From Mycolicibacterium madagascariense (GTDB lineage Bacteria > Actinomycetota > Actinomycetes > Mycobacteriales > Mycobacteriaceae): DNA of 64,000 bases. The notes under the pieces were generated by a model. That model worked only from the letters and a program-made list of their open reading frames with translations. It made no database searches and was not told the DNA's origin. The position numbers and the translations under genes were made by a program. Position 1 is the first letter of the stretch; each line of letters starts with the position of its first letter. Shown in pieces: positions 40,298 through 49,172 of the stretch. The stretch lies in NCBI RefSeq assembly GCF_010729665.1, contig NZ_AP022610.1, positions 1,488,001-1,552,000 on the forward strand, in the 5' to 3' direction.

Positions 40298-41875
40298 TTG
40301 GATATCAAGGAGTATTTTCGGATATTTCGCCGGTTCTGGTGGATCATCCTCGTCTGCGCGCTGATCGGTGGCGGCCTTGGCTACGCAACGAGCCTCTCGG
40401 CAGTCAACAAGTATTTGCCGTCCTTCTTCTCCAACGACTACGTGTCCACCGCGACGCTCTTCGTGGCGACCCAGAACGGCTCCTCGGTCGCCGAGGCCTA
40501 CCAGAACAACCTGTTCTCCCAGGAGCGCGTCGTGTCCTACGCCGCACTGGCCACCAGCGAACAGGTTGCGGCCCGCACCATCGACCAGCTGAAGTCCCCG
40601 CTGTCCGTCGGTGAGCTGCGGAGCAGGATCACCGCGACACCCCAGCCGAAGACGGTGCTGCTCGACATCAGCGTCAAGGATCCCGACCCGGCGCAGGCGC
40701 AGACCTACGCCAACGCGGTCGCCGACTCCCTCGTCGGGCTGGTGGCCGAGCTGGAGACCTCGCGCCGCGGTGGCAGCCCGGCGGCGGGCGCGGTCGTCGT
40801 CGACGACGCGAACTACCCGACCTCACCCGGCGGGCTCGGCCTCGCGACGCGCATCGGTCTCGGCGTCGCCGCGGGCCTCATCCTCGGGCTGCTCCTGGCG
40901 GTCATCTTCGGCGTCCTCGACAAGCGGCTGCGGGGGCGCGAGACGGTGGAGTCCGCCAGCGACTCCGCGGTACTCGGTGGTCTCCCGGCCGACTCGGCGC
41001 GCGCCCACGTCGCGGTCGCGGACTTCGACGCCGACGGTCTCTACGCCGAGCGCGTGCGCGAGCTGCGCACCAACCTGCGCTTCGCCACCACCTCCAGGGG
41101 TGGGCAGGCCAGGGTCATCGCCGTGACGAGCCCGTCGGCGGAGGAGGGGCGCACGACGGTCGCCATCGACCTGGCCGCGGCGCTTGCCGAGACCGGTCGC
41201 TCGGTCGTCGTCGTCGACGGCAGCCTGCGCCACGCCGGGCTCACCGAGGTGCTGCCGCTCAGCGACGCGCTCCGCAGGAGTGCGGGCGAACGCGGTCTCA
41301 GCACGGCCCTGGCCGGCGAGCACGACGTCGCCGACGGGGTGATCCGCAACGTCCCGGCCGGCCAGCACACCATCGCCGTCCTGCCCGCCGGACCCCGCGT
41401 CGCCCGTCCCGCCGAACTGTGGGCCACCGACCACGCGCAGGCGGTGCTGCAGCGCCTCAGCGAGAACTTCGACTTCGTCATCGTCGACACCCCGCCGCTG
41501 GACGCCTACTACGACGGCGTCGCCATCGCGGCGCTGGCCGACGGCGCGCTCGTCCTCGCGAGGATCCGCCAGACCACCGCGACCGCGCTGCGGCGCGCGC
41601 TGCAGAAGCTCGCGACCGCCGACGTCGACGTCCTCGGCACCGTGGTGACCTTCGAGCAGGTGGGACCGCTGGCCAAGCGTAGGCACGACCGGCAAGTCCA
41701 CCGCGACGACGCCGGGGCCGACGCCCACGCGGCCGACGAGGGCGGCACCGGTGCGGCCCACCGCGACGCCGGAGATGGTGACACGCAGACGATCCCGGCG
41801 GTGAAGGACGGGCTCGTCGGCTCGGGCAGCCCGTCGCGGCGCGGCCGTCGCGCCGCCCCCGAGGAAAGTCAATAG
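40298..41875 (+). CDS. Wzz chain-length protein with degenerate tyrosine autokinase domain
   Basis: 525 residues. A Wzz domain with two membrane helices (about 14-35 and 184-206) is followed by a BY-kinase-type P-loop domain. Walker A reads SPSAEEGRTT: the catalytic Lys is Arg285. Walker A' reads VVVVDGSLR, with Ser309 where the second Asp is expected. Walker B FVIVDTPP (D397) is intact. The C-terminal tail has no tyrosine cluster but is rich in His, Asp and Ala (about 462-525). It probably regulates chain length without normal autokinase activity. TTG 40298 is chosen because GGAAGG lies 7 nt upstream and the MDIKEYFRIFRR start matches the family; GTG 40283 is the alternative. Confidence 0.85.
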   Translation: MDIKEYFRIFRRFWWIILVCALIGGGLGYATSLSAVNKYLPSFFSNDYVSTATLFVATQNGSSVAEAYQNNLFSQERVVSYAALATSEQVAARTIDQLKSPLSVGELRSRITATPQPKTVLLDISVKDPDPAQAQTYANAVADSLVGLVAELETSRRGGSPAAGAVVVDDANYPTSPGGLGLATRIGLGVAAGLILGLLLAVIFGVLDKRLRGRETVESASDSAVLGGLPADSARAHVAVADFDADGLYAERVRELRTNLRFATTSRGGQARVIAVTSPSAEEGRTTVAIDLAAALAETGRSVVVVDGSLRHAGLTEVLPLSDALRRSAGERGLSTALAGEHDVADGVIRNVPAGQHTIAVLPAGPRVARPAELWATDHAQAVLQRLSENFDFVIVDTPPLDAYYDGVAIAALADGALVLARIRQTTATALRRALQKLATADVDVLGTVVTFEQVGPLAKRRHDRQVHRDDAGADAHAADEGGTGAAHRDAGDGDTQTIPAVKDGLVGSGSPSRRGRRAAPEESQ

Positions 41876-41879
41876 CTTG

Positions 41880-43145
41880 GTGACACGCTGGGATCGGGCG
41901 GCTCGCTGGCGTGCCTGCGCGATCGGCCTGGCCGTGGCGGTCGTCCTCGCAGGCTGCAGTTCGAGCGCCCCGCCGCCGCAGCCGACCCTGCCGTCGCGGA
42001 CACTGCAGCCCGCGTTCAGCGGCAGTCCCGTGCTGCCCGCGCCCAACCTGACCGACGACGGTCCCGGCTCGGTCATCGAGTCCAAGCCGCTGGCCGACCA
42101 CGCGTACTTCGACCAGGTCAACGCGACGGCCGTGCGGGTCGTCTACCGCTCCACGACCGGTGCCAACGGGCCGCCGAGTCAGGCGTCGGCCGTGGTCGCG
42201 GTCCCGCCGGGGCCGCCGCCCGCCGGGGGCTGGCCGATCCTGGTGTTCGGGCACGACGTGACGGGCGTCGCCAACAAGTGCGCGCCGTCGCTGGCGCCCG
42301 GCCTGGCCGGCTACTCGTCGTTCATGGGGGTCATGCTGTCGCGCGGCTACATCGTCGCGCTCGCCGACTACCAGGGGCTCGGCATCGACGGACAACCGCC
42401 GCACTCGCTGATCGACGCGGCGACGCTCGGCAACAACCTGATCGACGCCGCCCGCGCCGTGCGCCGGGTGACCGACACCGCGAGCACCCGCTGGGCGGCC
42501 TTCGGATACGGCGAGGGTGGCACCGCCGCGTGGGCGGCCACCGAACGCGCACCCAGCTACGGCGGTGGCCTCGACCTCGTCGGCGCCGCCGCGCTCACCC
42601 CGCTCGCCGACCTCTCGCCGCTGGCGACCGAGGCGCTGGACGGCACGCTGACACCCGAGCAGTTCAAGTTGCAGATGCTCGTCGTCGAGGATCTCGCCCT
42701 GACCGCGAACCTCAACCGCGACGACTTCCGCTCGGGTCTGGCCAAGGATCGGTGGGACCTGCTGATCGACTGTGCCCCAGCCGATCCCAGCGTCGTGCCC
42801 GACCTGTACAAGCAGCTGCGCCCCGCCGACCTGCAGCCGTCCAGCCCCGCCGCCGCCGATCAGCTGCGCACGGCGCTGAGCAATGCCGCCCTGCCGCTGA
42901 ACACCCCGACGCCGCCGGTGGCCCCGCTGCTGGTCATCTACAGCACCGACGACCCCGCGGCCCCGGTCGGCTTCGTGACCGGACCGCTGCGCCGGGCGTG
43001 CGTGGCCGGGGCGCCGATCGAGATCGTCACCAAGGTGGGCGACACGCAGACCACGACGGACCTGACCGTCCAGTACGCCCTGGACTGGCTGCAGAACCGG
43101 TTCGGGGGCGAAACGCTCGCCAGCACCTGTCAGGGGGTGGCGTGA
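41880..43145 (+). CDS. Secretory-lipase-family lipoprotein, catalytically degenerate
   Basis: 421 residues. A lipoprotein signal ends LAGC (C26), so it should be anchored outside the membrane. The alpha/beta-hydrolase of the secretory lipase family is recognised by ADYQGLG (about 163-169), CAPS and the C-terminal RAC. The nucleophile elbow reads GYGEGG where relatives have G-x-S-Q-G-G, so Ser is Gly211, and the KGH histidine site has become KVGDTQ. It is probably a non-catalytic binding or scaffold protein. GTG 41880 (or TTG 41877) starts 4 nt after the Wzz/kinase stop; its stop overlaps the second Wzz gene. This places it between two chain-length regulators. Confidence 0.85.
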   Translation: MTRWDRAARWRACAIGLAVAVVLAGCSSSAPPPQPTLPSRTLQPAFSGSPVLPAPNLTDDGPGSVIESKPLADHAYFDQVNATAVRVVYRSTTGANGPPSQASAVVAVPPGPPPAGGWPILVFGHDVTGVANKCAPSLAPGLAGYSSFMGVMLSRGYIVALADYQGLGIDGQPPHSLIDAATLGNNLIDAARAVRRVTDTASTRWAAFGYGEGGTAAWAATERAPSYGGGLDLVGAAALTPLADLSPLATEALDGTLTPEQFKLQMLVVEDLALTANLNRDDFRSGLAKDRWDLLIDCAPADPSVVPDLYKQLRPADLQPSSPAAADQLRTALSNAALPLNTPTPPVAPLLVIYSTDDPAAPVGFVTGPLRRACVAGAPIEIVTKVGDTQTTTDLTVQYALDWLQNRFGGETLASTCQGVA

Positions 43146-43807
43146 GACCGCCGCGGGACGCCCCGCAGATCCGTGACTACGGACGGCTGCTGGCGCGCTT
43201 CTGGGTCGTCGTCGTGCTGGCGACCGCGCTGTCCGCCGGCGCGGGATGGCTGGTGTGGCACCACGAGCGCAATTACGTCGCGTCGCTGAAGTTCCTGGTG
43301 GTGACGCCGGGCGGAGCAGAGCCGTTCGACGCGTTCTACGGAAACCTCACCGCGATGTCGCGCGCGCTGACCTACGAGTCCCTCGCCCACGACCCGAAGG
43401 TCCTGCAGCGCACCGAGGACGAGTTGGGCGCCGACCGCGGCGGGCAGACGCTCGTCAAGGGCATCACGGTCGTCCCCTCGACGTCGGCGGTGTTCGACGT
43501 CCTGGTGGCGGCCGCCGAACCCGAGGCGGCGAAGAACGCCGCGAACACCCTGGGGCGCAACATGATTGCGGCGTCGGACGCGTTGCAAAAGGCCGATCCC
43601 GAGGCCGCGGGGCTGGTACTGGTCGATCCGGCCAACGACGCCGCCGACGCCAGGGGACCGGCGTCCTCGGTGATGCTCACCGGGGCCCTGCTCGGACTCG
43701 TCAGCTCCGTGGTGCTGGTGCTCGCCTACGGGTTGGTGCTGAATTCGGTCGACGACCGCAGGCAGGTCGCGCGCATCGTCGACGTCGTCCGTCGAGGCAC
43801 TGCATGA
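43142..43807 (+). CDS. Second, short Wzz-like chain-length protein
   Basis: 221 residues with two hydrophobic segments (about 21-37 and 178-200) enclosing a periplasmic region. IRDYGRLLARFWVVVVLAT at the start resembles the Wzz domain of the preceding gene, but no P-loop domain follows. It probably forms part of a polysaccharide co-polymerase complex with the 525-residue Wzz protein. GTG 43142 overlaps the upstream lipase stop, and the stop overlaps the next lipase ATG (ATGA), so lipase, Wzz and lipase are translationally coupled. Confidence 0.75.
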   Translation: MRPPRDAPQIRDYGRLLARFWVVVVLATALSAGAGWLVWHHERNYVASLKFLVVTPGGAEPFDAFYGNLTAMSRALTYESLAHDPKVLQRTEDELGADRGGQTLVKGITVVPSTSAVFDVLVAAAEPEAAKNAANTLGRNMIAASDALQKADPEAAGLVLVDPANDAADARGPASSVMLTGALLGLVSSVVLVLAYGLVLNSVDDRRQVARIVDVVRRGTA

Positions 43808-45192
43808 GACGATCGAGCCCGCGCCGTGCGCTGGCGTTGACCTGCGGTGCGCTGCTGGTGTCCGGCGGCGTCGCCGCGTGTTCCTCGGACACCGACACTG
43901 CGCCACCGGGACCCGCTGTGCAGCAAGGCATTTCGCTTCCGGGTGACTTCAGTGGGACCGGTCCGGGAACGCTGATGACGGCCACCACCCTGCCGACCCT
44001 CGACCGCAGGCTGACGGCCGTCACCTCGGTCGCCGCGCGCATCACCTACGAGTCGAAGTCCGGCATCGACGGCAGTCGCACCACGGTCAGCGGCACGGTC
44101 TTCGAGCCCAAGGGCGCACCGCCGGAGGGCGGCTGGCCCGTCATCGCCTACGGACACCCCACGACGGGCATCCACGAGCAGTGCGCACCGTCGGAGTCCT
44201 CCGACCTCAGCGGGTTGTCGCCCGTGGTGGCCGAACTCGTCAAGGCGGGCTACGTGGTGACGCTGCCGGACTACCAGGGCCTCGGCGTCACCGGTTCCTA
44301 CCACCCCTACCTCGACGCCACCACGGCGGGACAGAACCTCATCGACGCGGTGCGGGCCGCCCGCAAGCTCGTCACCACGACGTCGGATCGCTGGCTCGGC
44401 ATCGGGGTGTCGCAGGGCGGTCAGGCGACGTGGGCCGCCAACGAACTGGCGCCCACGTACGGCGAGGGGCTGACGTTGGAGGGCACGGTCAGCGTCGCGC
44501 CCCCCACCGATCTCACCGGCTTCGCCGACGCCGCCGCCGACGGCACCCTCGCCAAGGAGCAGGAGGCGCCCTACGCGTTCGTCCTGGATTCGTTGAGTCG
44601 GGAGTACCCCGACTTCGACCTCGACCAGTACCGCCACGGCGTGGCCGAGGACAAGTGGGACGTGCTGACGGCGTGCGACGGCCCGGCGGCCGGGCAGGTG
44701 GACACCGTGCTGACACAGCTCACCCCCGACGATCTGCGGCCGAGCACGCCCGCCGCGCTCGACGCGCTGCGGGGCTACCTACAGAAGGCGAGCCTGCCCC
44801 AACGGCCAACGGCGGCACCGATGTTGGTGATCTACGGCGGCATGGACGCCGTGGTCCCGCCGATCTGGACCGACCGCGCGCTGCAGGCGGCCTGCAAGCT
44901 GGGCGACGTCGTCGACATCCGGCTGCAGAACGACAAGGGACACGACGACGTGGACGCCTCCGCGGCGTACCCCTGGATCAACGACCGGTTCGCCGGGGTG
45001 CCGCCGACGGACAGTTGTGCGGCGTTCCTCGCCGCGGGCGAGACACCGGAGCCGACGCCCGGTGAGACACCCGCGGAGACGACCACCGACACGTCGGGGG
45101 ACGGCACCGCGGGACAGACCGGCGGCACGGGACAGACCGGCGGGCAGTCGACTACCGAGACCGCCACCCAGGCGCCGGCCGCTGCGGGCTGA
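43804..45192 (+). CDS. Secretory-lipase-family lipoprotein, triad intact
   Basis: 462 residues. Lipobox VAAC at residues 23-26 follows a short signal. The catalytic triad is visible: S203 in GVSQGG, Asp in IYGGMDAVV and His in DKGHDDVD. DYQGLG and the CAPS/TAC/AAC/DSC cysteines mark the family. A low-complexity Thr/Gly/Glu tail of about 45 residues (PTPGETPAETTTDTSG onward) may be a surface or wall linker. The likely role is hydrolysis or transfer of acyl groups at the cell surface; the substrate is unknown. Coupled to the short Wzz gene; converges with the double-lipase gene, stops 2 nt apart. Confidence 0.87.
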   Translation: MRRSSPRRALALTCGALLVSGGVAACSSDTDTAPPGPAVQQGISLPGDFSGTGPGTLMTATTLPTLDRRLTAVTSVAARITYESKSGIDGSRTTVSGTVFEPKGAPPEGGWPVIAYGHPTTGIHEQCAPSESSDLSGLSPVVAELVKAGYVVTLPDYQGLGVTGSYHPYLDATTAGQNLIDAVRAARKLVTTTSDRWLGIGVSQGGQATWAANELAPTYGEGLTLEGTVSVAPPTDLTGFADAAADGTLAKEQEAPYAFVLDSLSREYPDFDLDQYRHGVAEDKWDVLTACDGPAAGQVDTVLTQLTPDDLRPSTPAALDALRGYLQKASLPQRPTAAPMLVIYGGMDAVVPPIWTDRALQAACKLGDVVDIRLQNDKGHDDVDASAAYPWINDRFAGVPPTDSCAAFLAAGETPEPTPGETPAETTTDTSGDGTAGQTGGTGQTGGQSTTETATQAPAAAG

Positions 45193-45194
45193 CG

Positions 45195-47492
45195 TCAGCG
45201 GCAGTCGTCGACCGCCGGCTGATTAGCGAATCTCTGCATCAGCCAATCGAATTGGTCGCCGACCCCGAGGTCGACGTGACCCCGGCCCGGTTCCTCCCGC
45301 CACGCGATGACGTCGCCCATCGCGCACGCCCGCTGGAGTGCCGCGGTAATGGACGCCGGGGTGATCAAGGGGTCGTCGGAACCGTAGATCACCGACATCG
45401 GGGCCGACAGCGGCCGCTGGGGCAACGCCCAGCGGCGCAGGAGTCCGCGGAGCTCGTCGGCGGCCGCGGGCGTGGCGGGCGCCAGGTCGAACGCGCCCAG
45501 CTCGGCGGCGGCGCTCTCACGGGCGAGGACGTCGGCCCCCGCGCACCCCGACAGCGCATCCCAGTCCTTGGCGGCCGACCCCCGGCGCAGGTCGTCGAGG
45601 TCGAGCTCGGGATGCAGACGACTCAGCGAGACCAGCGCCCACTGCAGGGCCAGCGCCTGGTCCTTGGTCAGCGTGCCCGCGGCGGCCTCGTCGACCAGGC
45701 CGGTGACGTCGGCCGACGGCGCCAGCGCGACGGTGCCGACGAGTCGCAGTTCGGGGGCGTAGCGGTCGGCCTGCTCGTTCGCGGCCCAGACCGCCCCACC
45801 GCCCTGGGAGTGCCCGATCGCGGCCCACCGCGTCGAGACGCCGGGAAAGGTCGCCCGCAGCGCGCGCATCGCGTCGATGACGTTGAGGCCCGCGGTCCGC
45901 GAGTCGGGAAAGGGATGCACCCCGTCGGTGCCGAGCCCCTGGTAGTCGGGGAAGGCCACCGCGAAGCCCGCCCGCAGCGGCCCGGCGACGGCGCCCGCCT
46001 GCCCCATGAGGTCGGGGGAAAGCGAAGGCGCACAAGGCTGTTGGATGCCGGTGGTGCCGTGGGCGACGACGATCGCGGGCCATCCGCCATTCGGCGGCGC
46101 ACCGCTCGGGACGAAGACCGCACCGGACACGATGGTGGGGGCGCCGGTGTCCCCGTTGGTCGAGTGGTAGACGACGCGGGCCGCCCTGGCCCCGGTCGCC
46201 GCGATCTCGTCCGCGAGATTGGTCAGGGGAGCGGTGCTGACGACCGCCCCCGCGTCCGGGGCGCCGGTGATGCCCGACGCGCAGTAGTCCGGCGCGGGAC
46301 GGCCCGCGAAACGGTCGGCGAGCCAGGCGATTTGGCTGGTGTCGTCCACGTCGGGAATACCCCGGCGCGCACCCGGATGCCACACCACGCTGCCGCCGAG
46401 CGAGCAGGCCCGGTTGATGGCGTCGGACGTCCATCGCGCATCGACCGCACTTCCGTCGGGTTCGACGACGACCGATAGCGGTACCGTCAGGGGAGCCCGG
46501 GGGAGGGCGACGTCCTGCAGCATCCCGCGCAGCCGGGCGGCGGCGTCGTCGCCGGCCGGGGACAGGTCGTGCGGATCGACGTGGGCGAGAATGTCGTTGC
46601 GCGAGTTGGTGATCGGGCCCGAGCACGCCGTCAGTGCAGCCCAGTTCGCGGCGACCACCCCGCGGCGGTAGTCGTCGAGGTCGACGTCGGGATGCCGGCG
46701 CCGCAGCGATTCGAGCAGCCACAGCAGCATCGGCGTCTGCTCGCGGGTCAGCGTGCCGGCGACGGCCGCGTCGACGAGACCGGTCACGTCGGCGGTCGGG
46801 GAGATGGCCACGGCGCCCACCATGTGGAGTTCGGGCGCGCGCGACGGGGCCTGCTCGGCGGCCGACCACACCGCGGCTCCACCTTCGTCGCGTCCGGAGG
46901 CGGCCCAGCGGTTCGACACGTTGGGGAAGGTCGCGCGCAGCGCGCGCACGGAGTCGATGACGTTCATCCCGGCGGTGCGGGCGTCGAGGTACGGGTGGAC
47001 CCCGCCCGCCCCCAGGCCCTGGTAGTCGGTCAGGGTGACCGCGTACCCCAGCCGCAGGAACCCGGCCACCAGCGGCGCCCGGCCGAGCAGCACGCTCGAC
47101 GACGACGGGCCGCAGGAGTCGTCGATCCCGGTGCTCGCGTGACCGATGGCCACCACGGGCCAGCCGCCGGGTGGAGCCTGACCCCTGGGCACGAAGACCG
47201 CACCCGACACCACGGTCGGGGACCCCGAGCCGTCCGTCGACCGGTAGACGACACGCGCTGAATTTGCGCCGTAGTCAATGGAGGGGCTGATCCGCGGCAT
47301 CGTGGTGGCGCTCAACAGGCTACCCGGGGCCGTGCCGCCGAGGCGGGCGGAGCGAATCGGCATGGGGTCGACCGCACCCCCGAAGGCGGCCCTACCCGTG
47401 ACCACGACCAGGACGCCCGAGGCCGTCAGCAACGCGCAGCACAGCACTGCCAGCGACCAGCGCCACGCTCCGTTCCGGCCCGGTGACCGCAA
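45195..47492 (-). CDS. Tandem double secretory-lipase-family protein (dead + intact domains)
   Basis: About 765 residues. A single N-terminal hydrophobic segment (about 10-32) serves as signal/anchor. Two complete family domains follow, about 45-405 and 415-765. The first reads GRDEGG at the elbow (Asp202 for Ser) and RRGIPDVD where the His should be, so it is inactive. The second has S562 in GHSQGG, Asp in YGSDDP and His in GRGHVDLG. Both retain DYQGLG and the paired cysteines. The TTG at 47492 is proposed from a GGGGGA a few nt upstream and the position of the signal; the frame stays open to 48929 but that would run over the divergent lipase. The start is uncertain. Confidence 0.8.
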   Translation of the reverse strand: MRSPGRNGAWRWSLAVLCCALLTASGVLVVVTGRAAFGGAVDPMPIRSARLGGTAPGSLLSATTMPRISPSIDYGANSARVVYRSTDGSGSPTVVSGAVFVPRGQAPPGGWPVVAIGHASTGIDDSCGPSSSSVLLGRAPLVAGFLRLGYAVTLTDYQGLGAGGVHPYLDARTAGMNVIDSVRALRATFPNVSNRWAASGRDEGGAAVWSAAEQAPSRAPELHMVGAVAISPTADVTGLVDAAVAGTLTREQTPMLLWLLESLRRRHPDVDLDDYRRGVVAANWAALTACSGPITNSRNDILAHVDPHDLSPAGDDAAARLRGMLQDVALPRAPLTVPLSVVVEPDGSAVDARWTSDAINRACSLGGSVVWHPGARRGIPDVDDTSQIAWLADRFAGRPAPDYCASGITGAPDAGAVVSTAPLTNLADEIAATGARAARVVYHSTNGDTGAPTIVSGAVFVPSGAPPNGGWPAIVVAHGTTGIQQPCAPSLSPDLMGQAGAVAGPLRAGFAVAFPDYQGLGTDGVHPFPDSRTAGLNVIDAMRALRATFPGVSTRWAAIGHSQGGGAVWAANEQADRYAPELRLVGTVALAPSADVTGLVDEAAAGTLTKDQALALQWALVSLSRLHPELDLDDLRRGSAAKDWDALSGCAGADVLARESAAAELGAFDLAPATPAAADELRGLLRRWALPQRPLSAPMSVIYGSDDPLITPASITAALQRACAMGDVIAWREEPGRGHVDLGVGDQFDWLMQRFANQPAVDDCR

Positions 47493-47912
47493 TCCATCCC
47501 CCCATCCTGGCCCTTTGCCGACGGCCAGCCACACCGGCGCGGATGGTGACACGCGCCGGAAAGGTCGCCAGCTTACTTCGCCTGGCGCCGTGCGGTCCAC
47601 ACCTGGCGCGTGCGGCGACGACGTGGCCGCCCCGGGCAGCCGCGGTCGTCGGCCGCGGGGGCGACGGCCCGCGCGCGGGCCCCGCCGCCACCCGTGGAGC
47701 ATTCCTAGCCGAGCTAAGGAATCGCGCCGCGAAGCCACCGGCACGGCTGCCCGGGCGCGCGCGGGATGCGCCGACTGCTCCCGTCCGCCCTGCGCGGCGA
47801 CTTTGCTGAGTCGGTGGCGCCTTGCGAGAATGAGGAATGCCCCCCACCCAGTACGCGACCGAATCGAGTGAGGGCCTGGCGGCTCGTACCCCCGGCGGTG
47901 CTGGCGCGTCGG
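47493..47912. other. Gap between divergent lipase genes
   Basis: 420 nt, very GC-rich around 47620-47700. I see no convincing gene, repeat family or RNA structure. It must contain the promoters for the leftward double lipase and the rightward lipase. No clear -10/-35 could be picked. Confidence 0.4.
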
Positions 47913-49151
47913 ATGCGTAGGACGCTGCTGTGGGCCGGTGGCGCGGTGGTCACGGTGATCGTGGTGGTCGTCGCCCTGCTGGCCGTGCCCGCCCTGCACT
48001 CGATGGTCGACCAGCTGGTGCACGGCGACCAGTCGTCGTTGGCCGGAACGCCCCCGACGCCGATCAGCACCGCCACCCTCGGCGGCACGACGCCCGGCAC
48101 GCTGATCAGCGCGATGTCGATGCCCGACGTGACGAGCAGCGCCCTGGGACGGGACCTGCAGGCGGCGCGCGTCGTCTACCGGTCGACCGACGGCGACACC
48201 GGCCGGCAGACCGAGGTCTCCGGAAGCGTGTTCACCCCGCGCGGCGATGCGCCCAAGGGCGGCTGGCCGGTGGTCTCCTACGGCCACGGCACGACCGGCA
48301 TCGACCCGACGTGTGCGCCCTCGGCGTCGAATACCCTGCTCGGACAGCTGGAATTCGTGGCAGGGGTGGTGCACGCCGGCTACGCGGTCGCGTTCACCGA
48401 CTACCAGGGCCTCGGCCCCGGCGGGCCGCCGGCGTACCTGGATTCGCGCACCGCCGCCTTCAACATGATCGACGCCGTTCGGGCTCTGCGGGCGACGTTC
48501 CCCGGGGTGTCCACCCGCTGGGGCGCCTTCGGCGGCTCCCAGGGTGGAGGCGCGGCCTGGTCCGCCGACGAACAGGCCCACGTGTACGCACCGGAGCTGA
48601 ACATGGTTGGTGCCGTGGCGATCTCGCCGGGAGCGGACATCTCCGGCTACGTCGACAAGGCCCAGGCGGGCACCTTGACCAGCGATCAGAAGGCCGTGCT
48701 GCAGCTGTTCATCGAGTCGCTGGCCCGGCGCTATCCCAATGTCGATCGCGACGACTACCGGCGCGGCGACGTCGCCCGCGACTGGAACACGCTCTCGGCG
48801 TGCACCGGTCCGCTGGTCGCCGGACGCACCGCGGCCATCGACGCGATCGGGCCGTTCGACCTCGCGCCGAGCACACCGGAGGCGGCCGCCGCCCTGCGCC
48901 AGAAGTTCCAGCAGTGGGCGCTGCCCCAATTACCGCTGTCGGCACCGCTTTCGGTGACCTACGGGGGCAAGGACACCTTCATCGACCACCAGTGGACGGC
49001 CGACGCGATCGCGCGGGCGTGCGCCCTTGGCGACACCATCGACATCCACTACGGGCCCGACCTGAAGCACAGCGAGGCAGACTTTCCCGCCGAGGTGACG
49101 TGGCTGGCCGATCGTTTCGCCGGCAAGCCGGCGCACAACGATTGTCCCTGA
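47913..49151 (+). CDS. Membrane-anchored secretory-lipase-family hydrolase
   Basis: 412 residues from ATG 47913. One hydrophobic segment (about 5-28) anchors or exports it; there is no lipobox. The triad is S209 in GGSQGG, Asp in TYGGKDTFI and His in DLKHSEAD. DYQGLG and CAPS, SAC, RAC, NDC cysteines are conserved. GTG 47868 upstream is an alternative start adding 15 residues; neither has a strong ribosome binding site. It is a close paralogue of the 52899 and 56371 products. It converges on the alkaline-phosphatase-like gene. Acyl ester hydrolysis at the cell surface is inferred. Confidence 0.83.
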   Translation: MRRTLLWAGGAVVTVIVVVVALLAVPALHSMVDQLVHGDQSSLAGTPPTPISTATLGGTTPGTLISAMSMPDVTSSALGRDLQAARVVYRSTDGDTGRQTEVSGSVFTPRGDAPKGGWPVVSYGHGTTGIDPTCAPSASNTLLGQLEFVAGVVHAGYAVAFTDYQGLGPGGPPAYLDSRTAAFNMIDAVRALRATFPGVSTRWGAFGGSQGGGAAWSADEQAHVYAPELNMVGAVAISPGADISGYVDKAQAGTLTSDQKAVLQLFIESLARRYPNVDRDDYRRGDVARDWNTLSACTGPLVAGRTAAIDAIGPFDLAPSTPEAAAALRQKFQQWALPQLPLSAPLSVTYGGKDTFIDHQWTADAIARACALGDTIDIHYGPDLKHSEADFPAEVTWLADRFAGKPAHNDCP

Positions 49152-49172
49152 GCGTGTTTCGCTGACCGGTCG

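Noticed and set aside
45040..45190. Thr/Gly-rich repeats at the end of the 43804 lipase as a DNA repeat
   Set aside because: Short irregular GGxGQTGG-like units explained by a low-complexity protein tail; no regular DNA period beyond that.
47590..47710. Structured RNA in the GC-rich gap
   Set aside because: Many G/C pairings are possible simply from composition; no conserved RNA motif recognised.
47493..48929. Upstream extension of the double-lipase frame
   Set aside because: It would lie antisense to most of the divergent lipase gene and adds Arg/Gly/Pro-rich sequence before the signal segment; a start near 47492 is more sensible.
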